Positions 1 through 10,914 of a stretch of DNA of 64,000 nt are shown in pieces (position 1 is the stretch's first letter; each line of letters opens with the position of its first letter). The DNA is from Dictyostelium firmibasis. Taxonomy: Eukaryota; Evosea; Eumycetozoa; Dictyosteliales; Dictyosteliaceae. The notes beneath the pieces were generated by a model. The model was not told the origin of the DNA, did no database searches, and saw nothing but the letters and a program-made list of their open reading frames with translations. The position numbers and the translations under genes are program-made. The DNA lies in the NCBI GenBank assembly GCA_036169595.1, contig CM069767.1, forward strand, positions 3,733,501-3,797,500. The letters are read 5' to 3'.

Positions 1-491
1 AAATAAAAATAATAATAAAAATTAAATAATATTATTGTACATCATAAATAAATAAAAAATAAAAATAATAAAAAAAATTAAAAAAAAAAAAAAAAAATTT
101 TTTTTTTTTGAGTATATTTACATATAGGGTGAGGATCTTTTTTTTTTTTCATGTGTGCAAACAAAACAAAAAAAAAAAAAATTAGAAAAAAAGATATAAA
201 AGTGGTGTGTGTGTGTGTGTGTGTGAGTATGTGTGTTTAAGTGTGAATTAGTGGGTATTTTGTATCTTTTTTTTTTTACTATTATATTTATTTTTATTAT
301 AAAATTTAAAAAGAAAAAAAAAAAAATTTAAAAAAAATTTAAAAGATTATAGTGCCACAATTAATATAATTAATTTACCTTTTTTTATTATTGTAATAAT
401 CCGATTATTGTAAAGTTTCGTTTTGGATAAAAAGTAAAAAAAGAAAATTATTTTTAAAACTATAGAAACAAAAATAATTTTTTTTAGGGTG

Positions 492-523
<32 letters not shown>

Positions 524-819
524 ATTATTAACTACTAAATTTGCAAAAGAAATCGTATCGTTTGAGCCTGGCTCATTTTTTTTTGAAATTTTTTTTTAAT
601 TTTTTTATTTTTTTGTTTTTTTTTTTTGTTTTTTTGATGAAAATTTTTAAACAAACCAGACAAACCAAACAAAAAAAATTTCCGTGGAAGGGTGTGTCAC
701 TTTTTTTATTAACAGATATTACTGGGATCAAAAAAATTTACGTTAAAAATAAAAAAATAAAAAATAAAAACAAATAAAAATATAATGAAAAAAGAAAACG
801 GTTAGAAGATATTTTAAAT

Positions 820-1133
820 TCAATAATAAAAATCCAATTTTTTTCGAGAATGCTTTGGTATGATTTGTTTTGATTTGACATTTTCAACAAATGTTTCTTC
901 AGATATCTACATTTATATAAATAGAACCTACAATAATTGAATTTATCTAAAATTGGTTGATGTATTAGGTTCAATATAAAGTATTAGAACTTTTTATTTT
1001 TTATTTTTTTTTTTTTTTTTCAAAAATGATGTGATTGAGTTATAATAAAACCATCAATAACCTCTCCAACATTAACATTTTCAATCACTGCATCAAAACC
1101 ACCATTATAACACTCAATACAAACCATCCTCAT
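820..1133 (-). pseudogene. decayed coding-like remnants, identity unknown
   Basis: Two short minus-strand stretches read like protein with Dictyostelium codon preference. 1020-1133 gives 37 codons from an ATG to a stop, containing IECYNGGFDAVIEN. 820-906 gives about 28 codons to a stop, containing ISEETFVENVKS. Both share a (V/I)ENV element, so they may be pieces of one former gene or of two related copies. They are too short and fragmented for a family call. This is inference from codon texture only. Confidence 0.3.
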
Positions 1134-1293
1134 TATAACATATCACTATAATACCATTATACCATTGTGTAATATTAATCTGAGAAAATAAAAAAAAACT
1201 AAAATTTAATTCAAAAAAAAAAATTAATTCAAAACAATTAATTTCGATTAAATTTATTTTTGGAGAAAAAAACAAAAATCAATTTAATTTATC

Positions 1294-1330
1294 TAATAGA
1301 TCTTTGTGACCAAAGGTCCTGTATCTATTA
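1294..1330. other. perfect inverted repeat / hairpin
   Basis: TAATAGAT at 1294-1301 pairs with ATCTATTA at 1323-1330. Inside is a second stem, GACC/GGTC, with an AAA loop. It lies about 250 bp upstream of the tRNA gene. No function is recognised. Confidence 0.45.
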
Positions 1331-1583
1331 AGCATCTTGTTTTTTTTTATTTATTAATTCTAATGACTCCAATAATTTTGGTGGTTATAGTGGTATTAAA
1401 ATTTATTTAATTGAGGACTTTTTTTTTAAATTTTTTTTTTTAAAATTTTTTTTTTTAAAATTGAATATTACAGTTATAGCCGTTTCTCCTCAGGGATTGA
1501 AGCAGAATTTTCAAATTCGGAAGAAAATTTTAAAAAATTAATAAAAAAAATTTGTTGTGTTTTTTCTCAAAAAAATATCAGAT

Positions 1584-1656
1584 GTCAGGTTGGCTCAGTT
1601 GGTAGAGCGTAGGTCTCATAATCCTAAGGTCCAGAGTTCGATCCTCTGACTTGACA
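1584..1656 (+). tRNA. tRNA-Met (CAT), elongator
   Basis: The 73-nt sequence folds into a complete cloverleaf. GTCAGGT pairs with ACTTGAC in the acceptor stem with one G-T wobble. The D arm is GCTC/GAGC, the anticodon loop is CTCATAA with anticodon CAT, and the T arm is CAGAG/CTCTG around TTCGATC. The discriminator base is A. The anticodon stem closes on a T-T mismatch, as I recall for eukaryotic elongator tRNA-Met. There is no intron. The internal Pol III A and B boxes are intact. A short T-run (1657-1662) follows directly and would serve as terminator. Confidence 0.95.
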
Positions 1657-1682
1657 TTTTTTAAAAAATATTTCAATTTACG

Positions 1683-1941
1683 AACTTCGGATTTCTTCGG
1701 AACCGAACTGGACGCTCAGCCCTGCTGGTCAAAGCCATAGACAGTGTAACCTGCCAGTTCCGAGTTCGAACCCCATACGACTCGTTAGCATAAAAAAACA
1801 GGTCTGGAAATATAGCTCTGCCCGTCGGTGATTATATAAATTGTATCAATTATATAGAACAGGCAACCTACCAGACACGATGTTCGATTCCCACTCGCCT
1901 CCTAACGGAAAACCGTCTCAAGGCGCAACCCTTGAATAGGT
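1683..1941 (+). repeat. GC-rich structured tRNA-like unit, copy 1
   Basis: This block of about 259 bp is near 45-50% G+C in an otherwise roughly 80-90% A+T setting and begins about 27 bp after the tRNA gene. It has two modules. Module A has the stem GAACTGG (1705-1711)/CCAGTTC (1754-1760), followed by a B-box-like AGTTCGAACCC. Module B has nested stems: CGTTAG (1783-1788)/CTAACG (1902-1907), GTCTGG (1802-1807)/CCAGAC (1871-1876), TGCC/GGCA, and an AT-rich hairpin near 1834-1854. Module B also carries a B-box-like GTTCGATTCC near 1882-1891. Small hairpins follow at CGGAAAACCG and CAAGG...CCTTG. The D-arm-like GCTCAG...CTGG resembles a Pol III A box. It does not fold as a normal tRNA in either module. 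Type is given as repeat because a second copy follows; a structured ncRNA or tRNA-derived element is possible. Confidence 0.7.
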
Positions 1942-1954
1942 AAAAAAAAAAAAA

Positions 1955-2126
1955 TCGGATTTCTTCGGAACTGGACGCTCAGCCCTGCTGGTCAAAGCCA
2001 TAGACAGTGTAACCTGCCAGTTCCGAGTTCGAACCCCATACATATAATGAACATTAATTAAATTAACTATTAAAAATAATAAACTTTATTATTGTTAAAG
2101 ACTAAGGTCAAACAATAATCATTAAT

Positions 2127-2168
<42 letters not shown>

Positions 2169-2325
2169 AGCATAAAAAAAAACAGGTCTGGAAATATAGC
2201 TCTGCCCGTCGGTGATTATATAAATTGTATCAATTATAAAGAACAGGCAACCTACCAGACACGATGTTCCATTCCCACTCGCCTCCTAACGGAAAACCGT
2301 CTCAAGGCGCAACCCTTGAATAGGT
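1955..2325 (+). repeat. GC-rich structured tRNA-like unit, copy 2 (split)
   Basis: This is a nearly identical second copy of the 1683-1941 unit. Module A runs from about 1955 to 2040, with GGAACTGG (1967-1974) pairing perfectly with CCAGTTCC (2017-2024). About 125 bp of AT-rich sequence ending in 35 A residues (2041-2165) then separates it from module B (2166-2325). In copy 1 only six bases lie at that place. The long stems of module B are kept, with only a few substitutions. Both copies are flanked by the phrase CTTCGGATTTCT (near 1685, 1956 and 2343), which marks the unit edges. Confidence 0.7.
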
Positions 2326-2487
2326 AAAAAAAAAAAAAAAAAACTTCGGATTTCTAGAAATAGTGGCAAAAAAAAAGAGAATTGAACAACCTCAGCAACA
2401 GCAACAGCAACAGCAAAAGCAAAAGCAACAGCAACAGCAACAGATTTTAAATATAAAATTATTGAAAATGGAGAACTAAACGAATTC

Positions 2488-2529
<42 letters not shown>

Positions 2530-2540
2530 TAATGATTATT
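2114..2540. repeat. 51-bp inverted repeat with matched poly(A)/poly(T)
   Basis: The left arm is AATAATCATTAATATT (2114-2129), one T, then 35 A (2131-2165). The right arm is 35 T (2490-2524), then AATATTAATGATTATT (2525-2540), the exact reverse complement of the 16-bp end. The enclosed 324 bp hold module B of the second GC-rich unit and a Gln-codon-rich scrap. This could be a fold-back insertion, an inverted duplication, or the ends of a small DNA element. No transposase is present. Confidence 0.6.
2375..2490 (+). pseudogene. Gln-codon-rich coding scrap
   Basis: CAG/CAA and AAG codons (poly-Gln with Lys) are followed by sequence that reads as FKYKIIENGELNEFY, a plausible protein segment. There is no start codon or continuing frame. 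It lies inside the inverted repeat. Family unknown; the call rests on codon texture. Confidence 0.25.
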
Positions 2541-2865
2541 TCATGAATTTATTTAATAAACACCGCCGATAGATCTATCATAGATAAAAAAAAGATCTTA
2601 TCATTGGTAAAAAAAAAAAAAAATCTTAGGTAAAAAATGTCTAAATTGAACTGAACGAAAATTTTAAATTTTTATAAACAATGAAGATAATTTATTTAAT
2701 AAATCTGTTTTTATTTTATTTTTTTTTTTTTTTATTTTTTTATTTTCATTTCTTTTTTATTTTTTTTTTATTTTCTTTTTTTTATTATCAATTTATTATT
2801 ACGATTTATTTGAGTTTATTTGATGTTAACCAAAAAACAAAACCATTATATTAAATCTCTCAAAT

Positions 2866-2940
2866 CTATACATTTCCACTGTCTAAATATTTAATTATGA
2901 ACCCAAAATCTTTGGAAACAGGCCATGGAAATCTCTTGTT
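2866..2940 (-). pseudogene. short coding-like scrap
   Basis: Read on the minus strand it gives about 24 codons ending in TAG, containing RFPWPVSKDFGFIIKYLDSG. The text resembles the ankyrin-type family of the neighbouring gene at 3202, but it is too short to assign. The rest of 2541-3201 is AT-rich DNA in which I see nothing else. Confidence 0.25.
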
Positions 2941-3126
2941 ATTTTAAAAAGATACAAATAAAAAAAAATAAAAAAAGTTTATCCAAAATAATAATGTTTT
3001 TTTAAAAGTCCAATGGAAATCTTTTTTTTTTTTATTATTTTTTTTTTCTTTTTTATTTTTTTTTTTTGCTTTTTTTTTTTATCTTTTTAAAATTTTATTT
3101 TTTTTATTTTAAATTAATTTTTTTTA

Positions 3127-3157
<31 letters not shown>

Positions 3158-3201
3158 TTAATTTTTTATTTTGTTTTAAAACATAAATGTAATATTAATA
3201 A

Positions 3202-3276
3202 ATGAATAAAACTATTTTTAATGATATGATAGCCAAAGGGTGTAGGGTGAAAAAAACAATAATAAAAAAAAAAAAA

Positions 3277-3352
<76 letters not shown>

Positions 3353-3663
3353 ATGAAAGATTATTTTGGAAAGTATTCAGGAACAAGTTTTTATTTCATT
3401 TGGTAATTGATAATTTATCTACATATAAAGAATTTAGATGTAATGTTTATAAATATAATGAAATAATATCAGTAAAATGGATGATTGAAAATCAATATCT
3501 TGGTTTATTAAAATATAAAGTTTCAAGAAATGAATATTTGGTATTTGGTAATTGCACATCACCATTTCATTCGATTTATTTTAATGATAATTTCAATATT
3601 AGTAATTCATACAATAATAGAAATAATTATAATAATAATTATAATAATAACAATAATAATTAC

Positions 3664-3697
<34 letters not shown>

Positions 3698-5781
3698 GTT
3701 ATCATATTAACATAAATAATGAAATGATGTTATTTAAATTAATAAAATCAAATTGCATTGAATTTTATAGAGAATTATTTTCAAACTATAAATATTATTT
3801 TATATCAACACCGAATTCAATTGAAAATACAGCTAATTTAATCATTGAAATGGATAATAAAATTGCATTTCAAGTATTAGTCAATCAATTTAAATTTAAA
3901 TTTAAATTTATTCAAATGTTATTACGTGCATTCGAATTTGGTTCATTCGAGATATTAGATTTTTTAATATCAACAAATGGTTTAACAACAACATCATTAA
4001 CAATTGATGAAGAGAATGAAATTTGGAAAAAAACATTTCTCACAAAAGATGCATCTTTATTTAACAACCAAATTGATTTCTTATTAAATTCAATGAAATT
4101 AAAATTACCAACACCACTATATAATATAGTTAATAGTATTAGTAATAATAGTTTAATTAGATTTTCATTTGATTTAAATATCTTTAAAATACCCCTTAAA
4201 TTATTGTATGAAACTTTTAAAACTATATCAAAGTTTGAAGAGAATTATTACTCAAGTGAGCATAGTCTTGAGAAACTCTATAAATTTACAGATCAAGAAT
4301 TGAATACAGTGGTGGGAGAATTTAATAATGATAATGAATTGGTAAAACTACTATTTCAAAAGTTAATACCATATACAAATAAATATAACTGGGTATCATT
4401 TAAAGCAAAAGATTATCAATCTATAAACTATTCTTTTTATCAAATTAAATACTTTCAAAATTATTTCGACAATTGTGGTGATTTTAATCCATTATCATTT
4501 GGGGATTATCAACAATTTAAATTACAAACTTTTAAAAACGATAACCGAAATTCATTAAATCTTTTATATCTAGATTCAATACTATTCGAATATTGTAATA
4601 ATGATTTAAAGAGAAAAGAAAATTTCATCTTAGAGTATATAAATGATTGTAATAATAGTAATAATAATAATTTTATAAGTATTAAATTAAAGCCTTCAAT
4701 TTTATTTCAAACTTTAATAAAAAGAAATGAATTAGAATTGTTAAAAATTTTATTTAATAGTTGTTTGGAAATAATTCAAAAAAATTTATTTGATGAAGAT
4801 ATATTTTCAATTATTGATTCAGAGTCAATATTTGATTTTATAATTTCAATATCATTATTTTCACCTACAATTATAATCAACCAATTATTTCAACATTCAA
4901 AAATAAAAATAATTGGATATTATAAAAAAAATTATTCAATCGATTATTTTAATTCTTTAAAATCAATAGATTTATCAAAAATTTATAATTTTAAAATATT
5001 TAAATATTCTTTTGAAAATTTAAATGATTTCAACAACAACGATGGCAATAATAATATTTCAAATAGTTTAATAATTAAAAATTTAAAAATTAATATAGAA
5101 GATGGCGAATTGGATAAAGAGGAATTTAAATTTTTAGTGAATAATTTAACAGATGATAAATTTTATAATATTAGGTTTGCAAAGTATAAATATAGTTCAT
5201 ATGATTGGTTACATTCAAAAGGTAAATCATTTCTAGATAGGTGTGTTCAAGTTGATAGTAAGGATTGCATTGATTTAGGTCTTTATCAATATTATAAAAA
5301 TAATAATGATCTAATGGAGTATTACACCTCGCCACCATATAAATTAATCGATGAAATCTTTAAAAGGAGTGATACAAAAACATTGGCTCAAATAATGAAT
5401 AAATTTTACAATGATAAAGATATTAACAATGATACTAAATCATCATTTTTTTATAATGGTTTATTATTAAAATCTTCTCAATATGGTTCAATCGATATCT
5501 TTAAGTTCATTAATTCAAAGTATCCTTGGTTATTCAAATTGAAAAGGAGTACCAATAGTGGTGATTTTAGTGAACATTTCGATCAGTCATTCACAGGCGA
5601 ACTATTGGAATCTCAATTAAATCAAATTGTAAATTCAACATTGACAAATGGTCATATCGATTTAATGATTTATTATTTTCAAATTTTTAATCATTTTGGT
5701 TACCCTTTTAAAATATTAATTTACAAAGATTTAAATTTCAATAACTTAGTTAGGGTTGTTAGAAATAAATATAATATCTAA
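3202..5781 (+). CDS. Dictyostelium-specific ankyrin-type paralogous family protein
   Basis: Single exon, 859 residues, ATG at 3202. After a short N-terminus and an Asn run of about 23, the segment LFWKVFRNKFLF followed by VKWMIENQYLGLLKYKV matches the N-terminal signature I associate with a large Dictyostelium family annotated as ankyrin-repeat-like. The rest is built of divergent helical units, for example ALEFGSFEILDFLIS-type pairs near 240-260, ELELLKILFNS near 510 and QYGSIDIFKFINSKYPW near 755. A second Asn-rich stretch lies at about 140-172. No enzyme motif, signal peptide or membrane segment is visible. It may act as a protein-binding scaffold, but that is inference. The downstream neighbour rmi2 converges on it across 88 bp. 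Confidence 0.85.
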
Positions 5782-5869
5782 AAATAATAAAAAATTAAAA
5801 TTTGTAAAAAAAAAAATAATGATTATTATTTACAATTAAAATAAATATTTATATTTATATTAATTTTTA

Positions 5870-6940
<1,071 letters not shown>

Positions 6941-7153
6941 TGTGGTTATTTTTATAATACAAAAAAAAAAAAAATAATAATAATAGAAATATTTTATCAA
7001 CACTTTGCAATGATTATCGGGTTATTATTTTTAAGGAAAAATGTAAAAAAAAAAAAAAAAAAATGAAAAAAAAAATCAAGAAATTTTTTTTCCCACAAAA
7101 CAAATAAAAATTTTAATTTAAATATTTATTTTTTTATATTTATATTATATATT

Positions 7154-9889
7154 TTAATTTATAAAAACTGGAGCTCTATTAATATTAATATTGGTGTTAT
7201 TATTATTAGTATCATTTAAATTTTGTTGTTCAGATAATTTTAAAATTTCCATTAAATCAGAGTATTCTTTGTTGATGTGTTGAGCTTCAATGATTTTGGT
7301 ACAAGCCAATTCAAAAGTTTGATCAAAGATTGCATTGTGAACATTATTTCTTTCGATTCTAGCGACACCACTTATACTACCATTTTGAATTTGTTGAGCT
7401 TGTTGATTTGCAGCTGCAGTAACACCATTAATTGCTTGATTATTCTCATCGAAATAATTTACAAATTGTTTGAATGAATCGAATGTGAGTGATTTTTGGA
7501 ACATTGTTGGTATAGTACTACTAAGAACTACCGACTCTCTAGATTTATTAAGGATTGGCAATTTCATTGGCGATGTTATGGTGGTAGTGGTAGTGGTAGT
7601 GGATGTTGTTGACATTACTTCATTACTTGCAGATAAATAACTATCATTGCTAATGGTTGCAGTTGTAGTTTCATTAGTAATGATTCTTGGTGGTGGTGGT
7701 GGTGTTTGTTGTAATTGTTGTATGTTTGTAAATGATGCACTGCTTCTATCAACACCTTCCAATAGAATAATCTTTAAATCTGGTACCTCTGCACTTAATA
7801 ATTGAATAGAACATAAAATTTCAAAGACTTTTTCAAGGTTAATAATATCTTTTCTTAAATCTTCCTCTTTCTTTTCCTCTTCTTCCTTCTCATCTTTTTG
7901 TTCTTGTTCTTTATTTTCAATTTTTTCAATAGTTTCTTCTGAAGTTATGGTTTCTTCGATTGCAGTGGATGTTAGAACGGTTGTTTGAGTGGTAACTTTA
8001 GTTGTAGCAATTGTTGTTGTTGTTGTGCTACTACTAGTTGAAGTTGCTGCAGCGATTGTTGAAGTATTAATAAGTGTTGAAATATCTTGATCTTGATCAG
8101 AATAGATATGTTTTTGAGAGTTTGCAATTACCAAACCGCTTGAACTCTTTGAATCAAAAGATAAATATTTACAATGAATATTCATCGATTTACGATAGTT
8201 TGAAACCTCTTCAATATAATCCTCCAATTCTTTTGATCTATATAATCTTGCAACTACAATCAAATATGATGAAATCAATAAATGAATTGATCTAACCATT
8301 CTGATTGGTAATTGATTGTTATTGATTTCGTCAATTTGAGATTCAAGTTTTAATAACATTGGAATTGAATATTGAATTTCTTTGCTCTTTCCTCTTATTA
8401 ACAATTCTATCAATGTTTTGAAAATTGATATAATATTATCTGGTTGATTATTTTTACTCTTTAATCCACTAATTACAGTTTCTCTAATTGGTTTTGAACG
8501 ATTATTTAAAAATTCTAATACACCATCATTATTATTAAATTGAATCCTTTATGAAAAAAATAGAATAGAATTAATTATTATTATTTCTAATTTTTTTTTT
8601 TTTTTAAAAACAAAATTTTTAAAAAAAACTTACATTTGTTGATTCATTAATTGATCAAATAATGATTTAAATTGAATTTGTTGAATTAAAAATGATTGAA
8701 AAGATGATTGAATATATATTTTAGTTTGATGACTTGTTGTTGAAGATTGATTCATTTCAATTAATTTGGAAGCTAAATCATTCAATGGGAATAATGAAGG
8801 CTCAATAACTAAATCATTCAATGTTGATGCAACTTGTGAAACACATTGAATGAATGAGAATGATATTAAATTAATTAAATTGTTGGTAGCACTATTATTT
8901 GATTTAGTTATATCTCTTAGGGAATTAATAATTTGGTTCATAATTTCAACTTTTTTACTGGTGGATTTAATCTTTCTACCAATCAATCCAATCGATTCAA
9001 CGATTGAATTTTGTAATGAAAATTGTTGATCAACATCTGGTAAATGTTTACCTGAATTCTATATATAAATATATATATATTGGGGAAAAACAATGGTTAA
9101 TATATTAAAATACATATTGAGAAAAAACAATGGTTAAAATAATAATAAATAATGGTATTAAAAGAGAGGACATTACTTCAATTGATCTAACTAAAATCTT
9201 TAATAAAGATGTTATAACCATATTAATTGAAGAGGTTGTATCATTTACGATTGCAACTGAAGTGAGAACTATTTCTTTTGTTACAGTTGGTGGATGATCC
9301 AATTCTAAATGTCTAAGGAATGATGTTAACATGATTGTATAGTTTTGACCTTTAATTGATTGAGTAACTGATGTTAATGCATGTACTGCAAATGTTTCGA
9401 AATTCCATTTCTGATATGAATCTAAATAGCTAAAATTAAGTTTTTAATAAATATAAAATAAATGAGTGAATAATTATTAATCATGTTTTTTGGTTGAGTT
9501 GATAATAGTGAAATAATCTCTCCCTACTTACTTTACTATAGTTGTAACTAATGAAGCAACAGTCATATTATCAACCCTTCCACTTAAATCTTTGAGACAT
9601 TCAGTTGCTAATAATTTAACATTTGTAATAGTGGTCTCACCAGTTTCATCATGATGTTGATTTCTGTTTTCCATACTTCTATAATTTATCAAAAAAATAT
9701 AATTAACATTAGTTAAATTTTTAAAGAATAGGATAGTGATGGTAATAGTGATGATAATGATAATGATAATGAAAATGATAATGATAATGATTGATAATGA
9801 TAATGATAATGATAATGATAATGATAATGATAATGATAATGATAATGATAATGATAATGATAATGATAATGATAATGATAATGATAATG

Positions 9890-9920
<31 letters not shown>

Positions 9921-10610
9921 ACGTACGGTGAAGGTATTTGATCTCTATATTGCATATTATCTAAAATTGTGTAAATGATGTCTGTATGTTTAGTGATAAA
10001 AGTATCCAAATCATCAGTTAAACTTGCTAATGAAACGTATGCCGTAACACCTCTTAAACCTTCGCCTCTAATAGTTCTTCTCATTGTGTCATCATTATCC
10101 ATATTCTTTGCCATTATAATAAAGTATTTAATAAATTCGTCAATTTCTGGTGGGATTTGATTTGAATCATCTTGAACTGATGCAAATCTTATAAACTGTA
10201 TAATACTTTTATAAGTATATTGTTGGTTGTGTATAAAGTTTAAAAAAAAAAGAAAAAAAACTTACAGTTTCAGTTGCCTCAATTTGTAAAGATGGATATT
10301 CAGTTTGAATTAATAATATTTTCATTAATCTTGTAGCATTACCAGAGAATAATGCTAAATGTTTTCTACAACCAATAATGAGCTCTCTGATGATAATGAT
10401 ACATGTTGAAACGTAGACTAATCTTTTTTTTGATAAATTTTTTTGTGCTTTTGCTTCTATATATGGTCCTACCTTTTGAAGTTGCTCTGGACTCATTTCA
10501 CAAAAATAAACTAATTTACTAATATTACCTAATTGCATTTCACCACCCTCAACTTGTGGGAAAATAGTTTTCACTATTCTCTTATATTTTTTAGTTTTAC
10601 CAAATGCCAT
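7154..10610 (-). CDS. efr3: EFR3 homologue, plasma-membrane PI4K scaffold
   Basis: Six exons by splice signals and frame: 10610-10266, 10195-9927, 9678-9532, 9429-9177, 9058-8634, 8546-7154; 943 residues. The start MAFGKTKKYKRIVKTIFP matches the EFR3 N-terminus (YKRLVDNIFP in animals). It continues as an armadillo-like helical scaffold with TETFIRFASVQDD and GEGLRGVTAYV. EFR3 anchors phosphatidylinositol 4-kinase III alpha with TTC7 at the plasma membrane. The animal Cys-rich palmitoylation cluster is absent; a Lys/Arg patch at residues 5-13 could bind acidic lipid instead, as in yeast. Exon 6 holds Ser/Thr-rich and Glu-rich low complexity. Intron 2 is filled by a hexamer repeat. It is divergent from the Nudix gene, with 304 bp between start codons. 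Confidence 0.88.
9738..9918. repeat. hexanucleotide (GATAAT)n microsatellite in an efr3 intron
   Basis: A near-perfect GATAAT array, interrupted only near its left end, fills most of the second intron (9679-9926) of efr3. It stops just before the donor site at 9926. A six-base unit is unusual here, where triplets dominate. It reads as Asp-Asn on the plus strand but is intronic. Confidence 0.9.
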
Positions 10611-10914
10611 CTTTTTTTTACTATTATTATTATTAAAATAATATTACAAAATAAATAAAAAAAACAAAAAAATAAATAAATAAATAAAATAAATATGCAA
10701 TTTGAATTAAAAAAAAAAAAAAAAAAGAAAAAAAAAAACAAACGATTTTGAAAAAAAAAAAAAAAAAAATCTTCATTTTTTTTATTTATTTTTTTTTTTT
10801 TTATTTTTTTTTTTTTCAAATTAAAATAAATCCTTTTCATATTTTATTTTTTATTTTTTTCTTCTTTTTTATAAATATTGTCTAATCACCATTTCCAAAT
10901 TTATAAGAATAATA
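10611..10914. promoter_or_regulatory. shared divergent promoter region, efr3 / Nudix
   Basis: 304 bp of A/T-rich DNA with long A and T tracts lie between two divergently transcribed start codons. Both genes must be driven from here. I see no specific binding motif. Confidence 0.5.

Larger units (their letters stand above)
1..1583. other. gene-poor AT-rich stretch upstream of the tRNA gene
   Basis: Mostly homopolymer A/T with one short GT microsatellite near 206-225. No complete gene is supported. Coding-like scraps lie at 820-1133 and a hairpin at 1294-1330 (separate entries). A less AT-rich islet at about 1470-1525, roughly 60-110 bp upstream of the tRNA, has no recognisable identity. Confidence 0.6.

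Noticed and set aside
541-777. Small ORF upstream of the tRNA region
   Set aside because: It is mostly Phe and Lys from homopolymers with a non-ATG start.
1683-1941. Reading the GC-rich unit as one or two normal tRNA genes
   Set aside because: B-box-like strings exist, but no seven-base acceptor stem, T stem and anticodon loop can be formed together in either module.
1657-3201. A tRNA-targeting retrotransposon (TRE or LTR type) next to the tRNA gene
   Set aside because: No reverse transcriptase, integrase or terminal repeat sequence is visible; the composition is unlike those elements as I know them.
6941-7003. N-terminal extension of rmi2
   Set aside because: It starts at a non-ATG codon and encodes a Tyr/Phe run; the ATG at 6940 begins the homologous part.
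9736-9978. Asp-Asn dipeptide ORF on the plus strand; tandem repeat as CRISPR-like array
   Set aside because: It is a simple hexamer repeat without spacers, within an efr3 intron supported by splice sites and homology on both sides.
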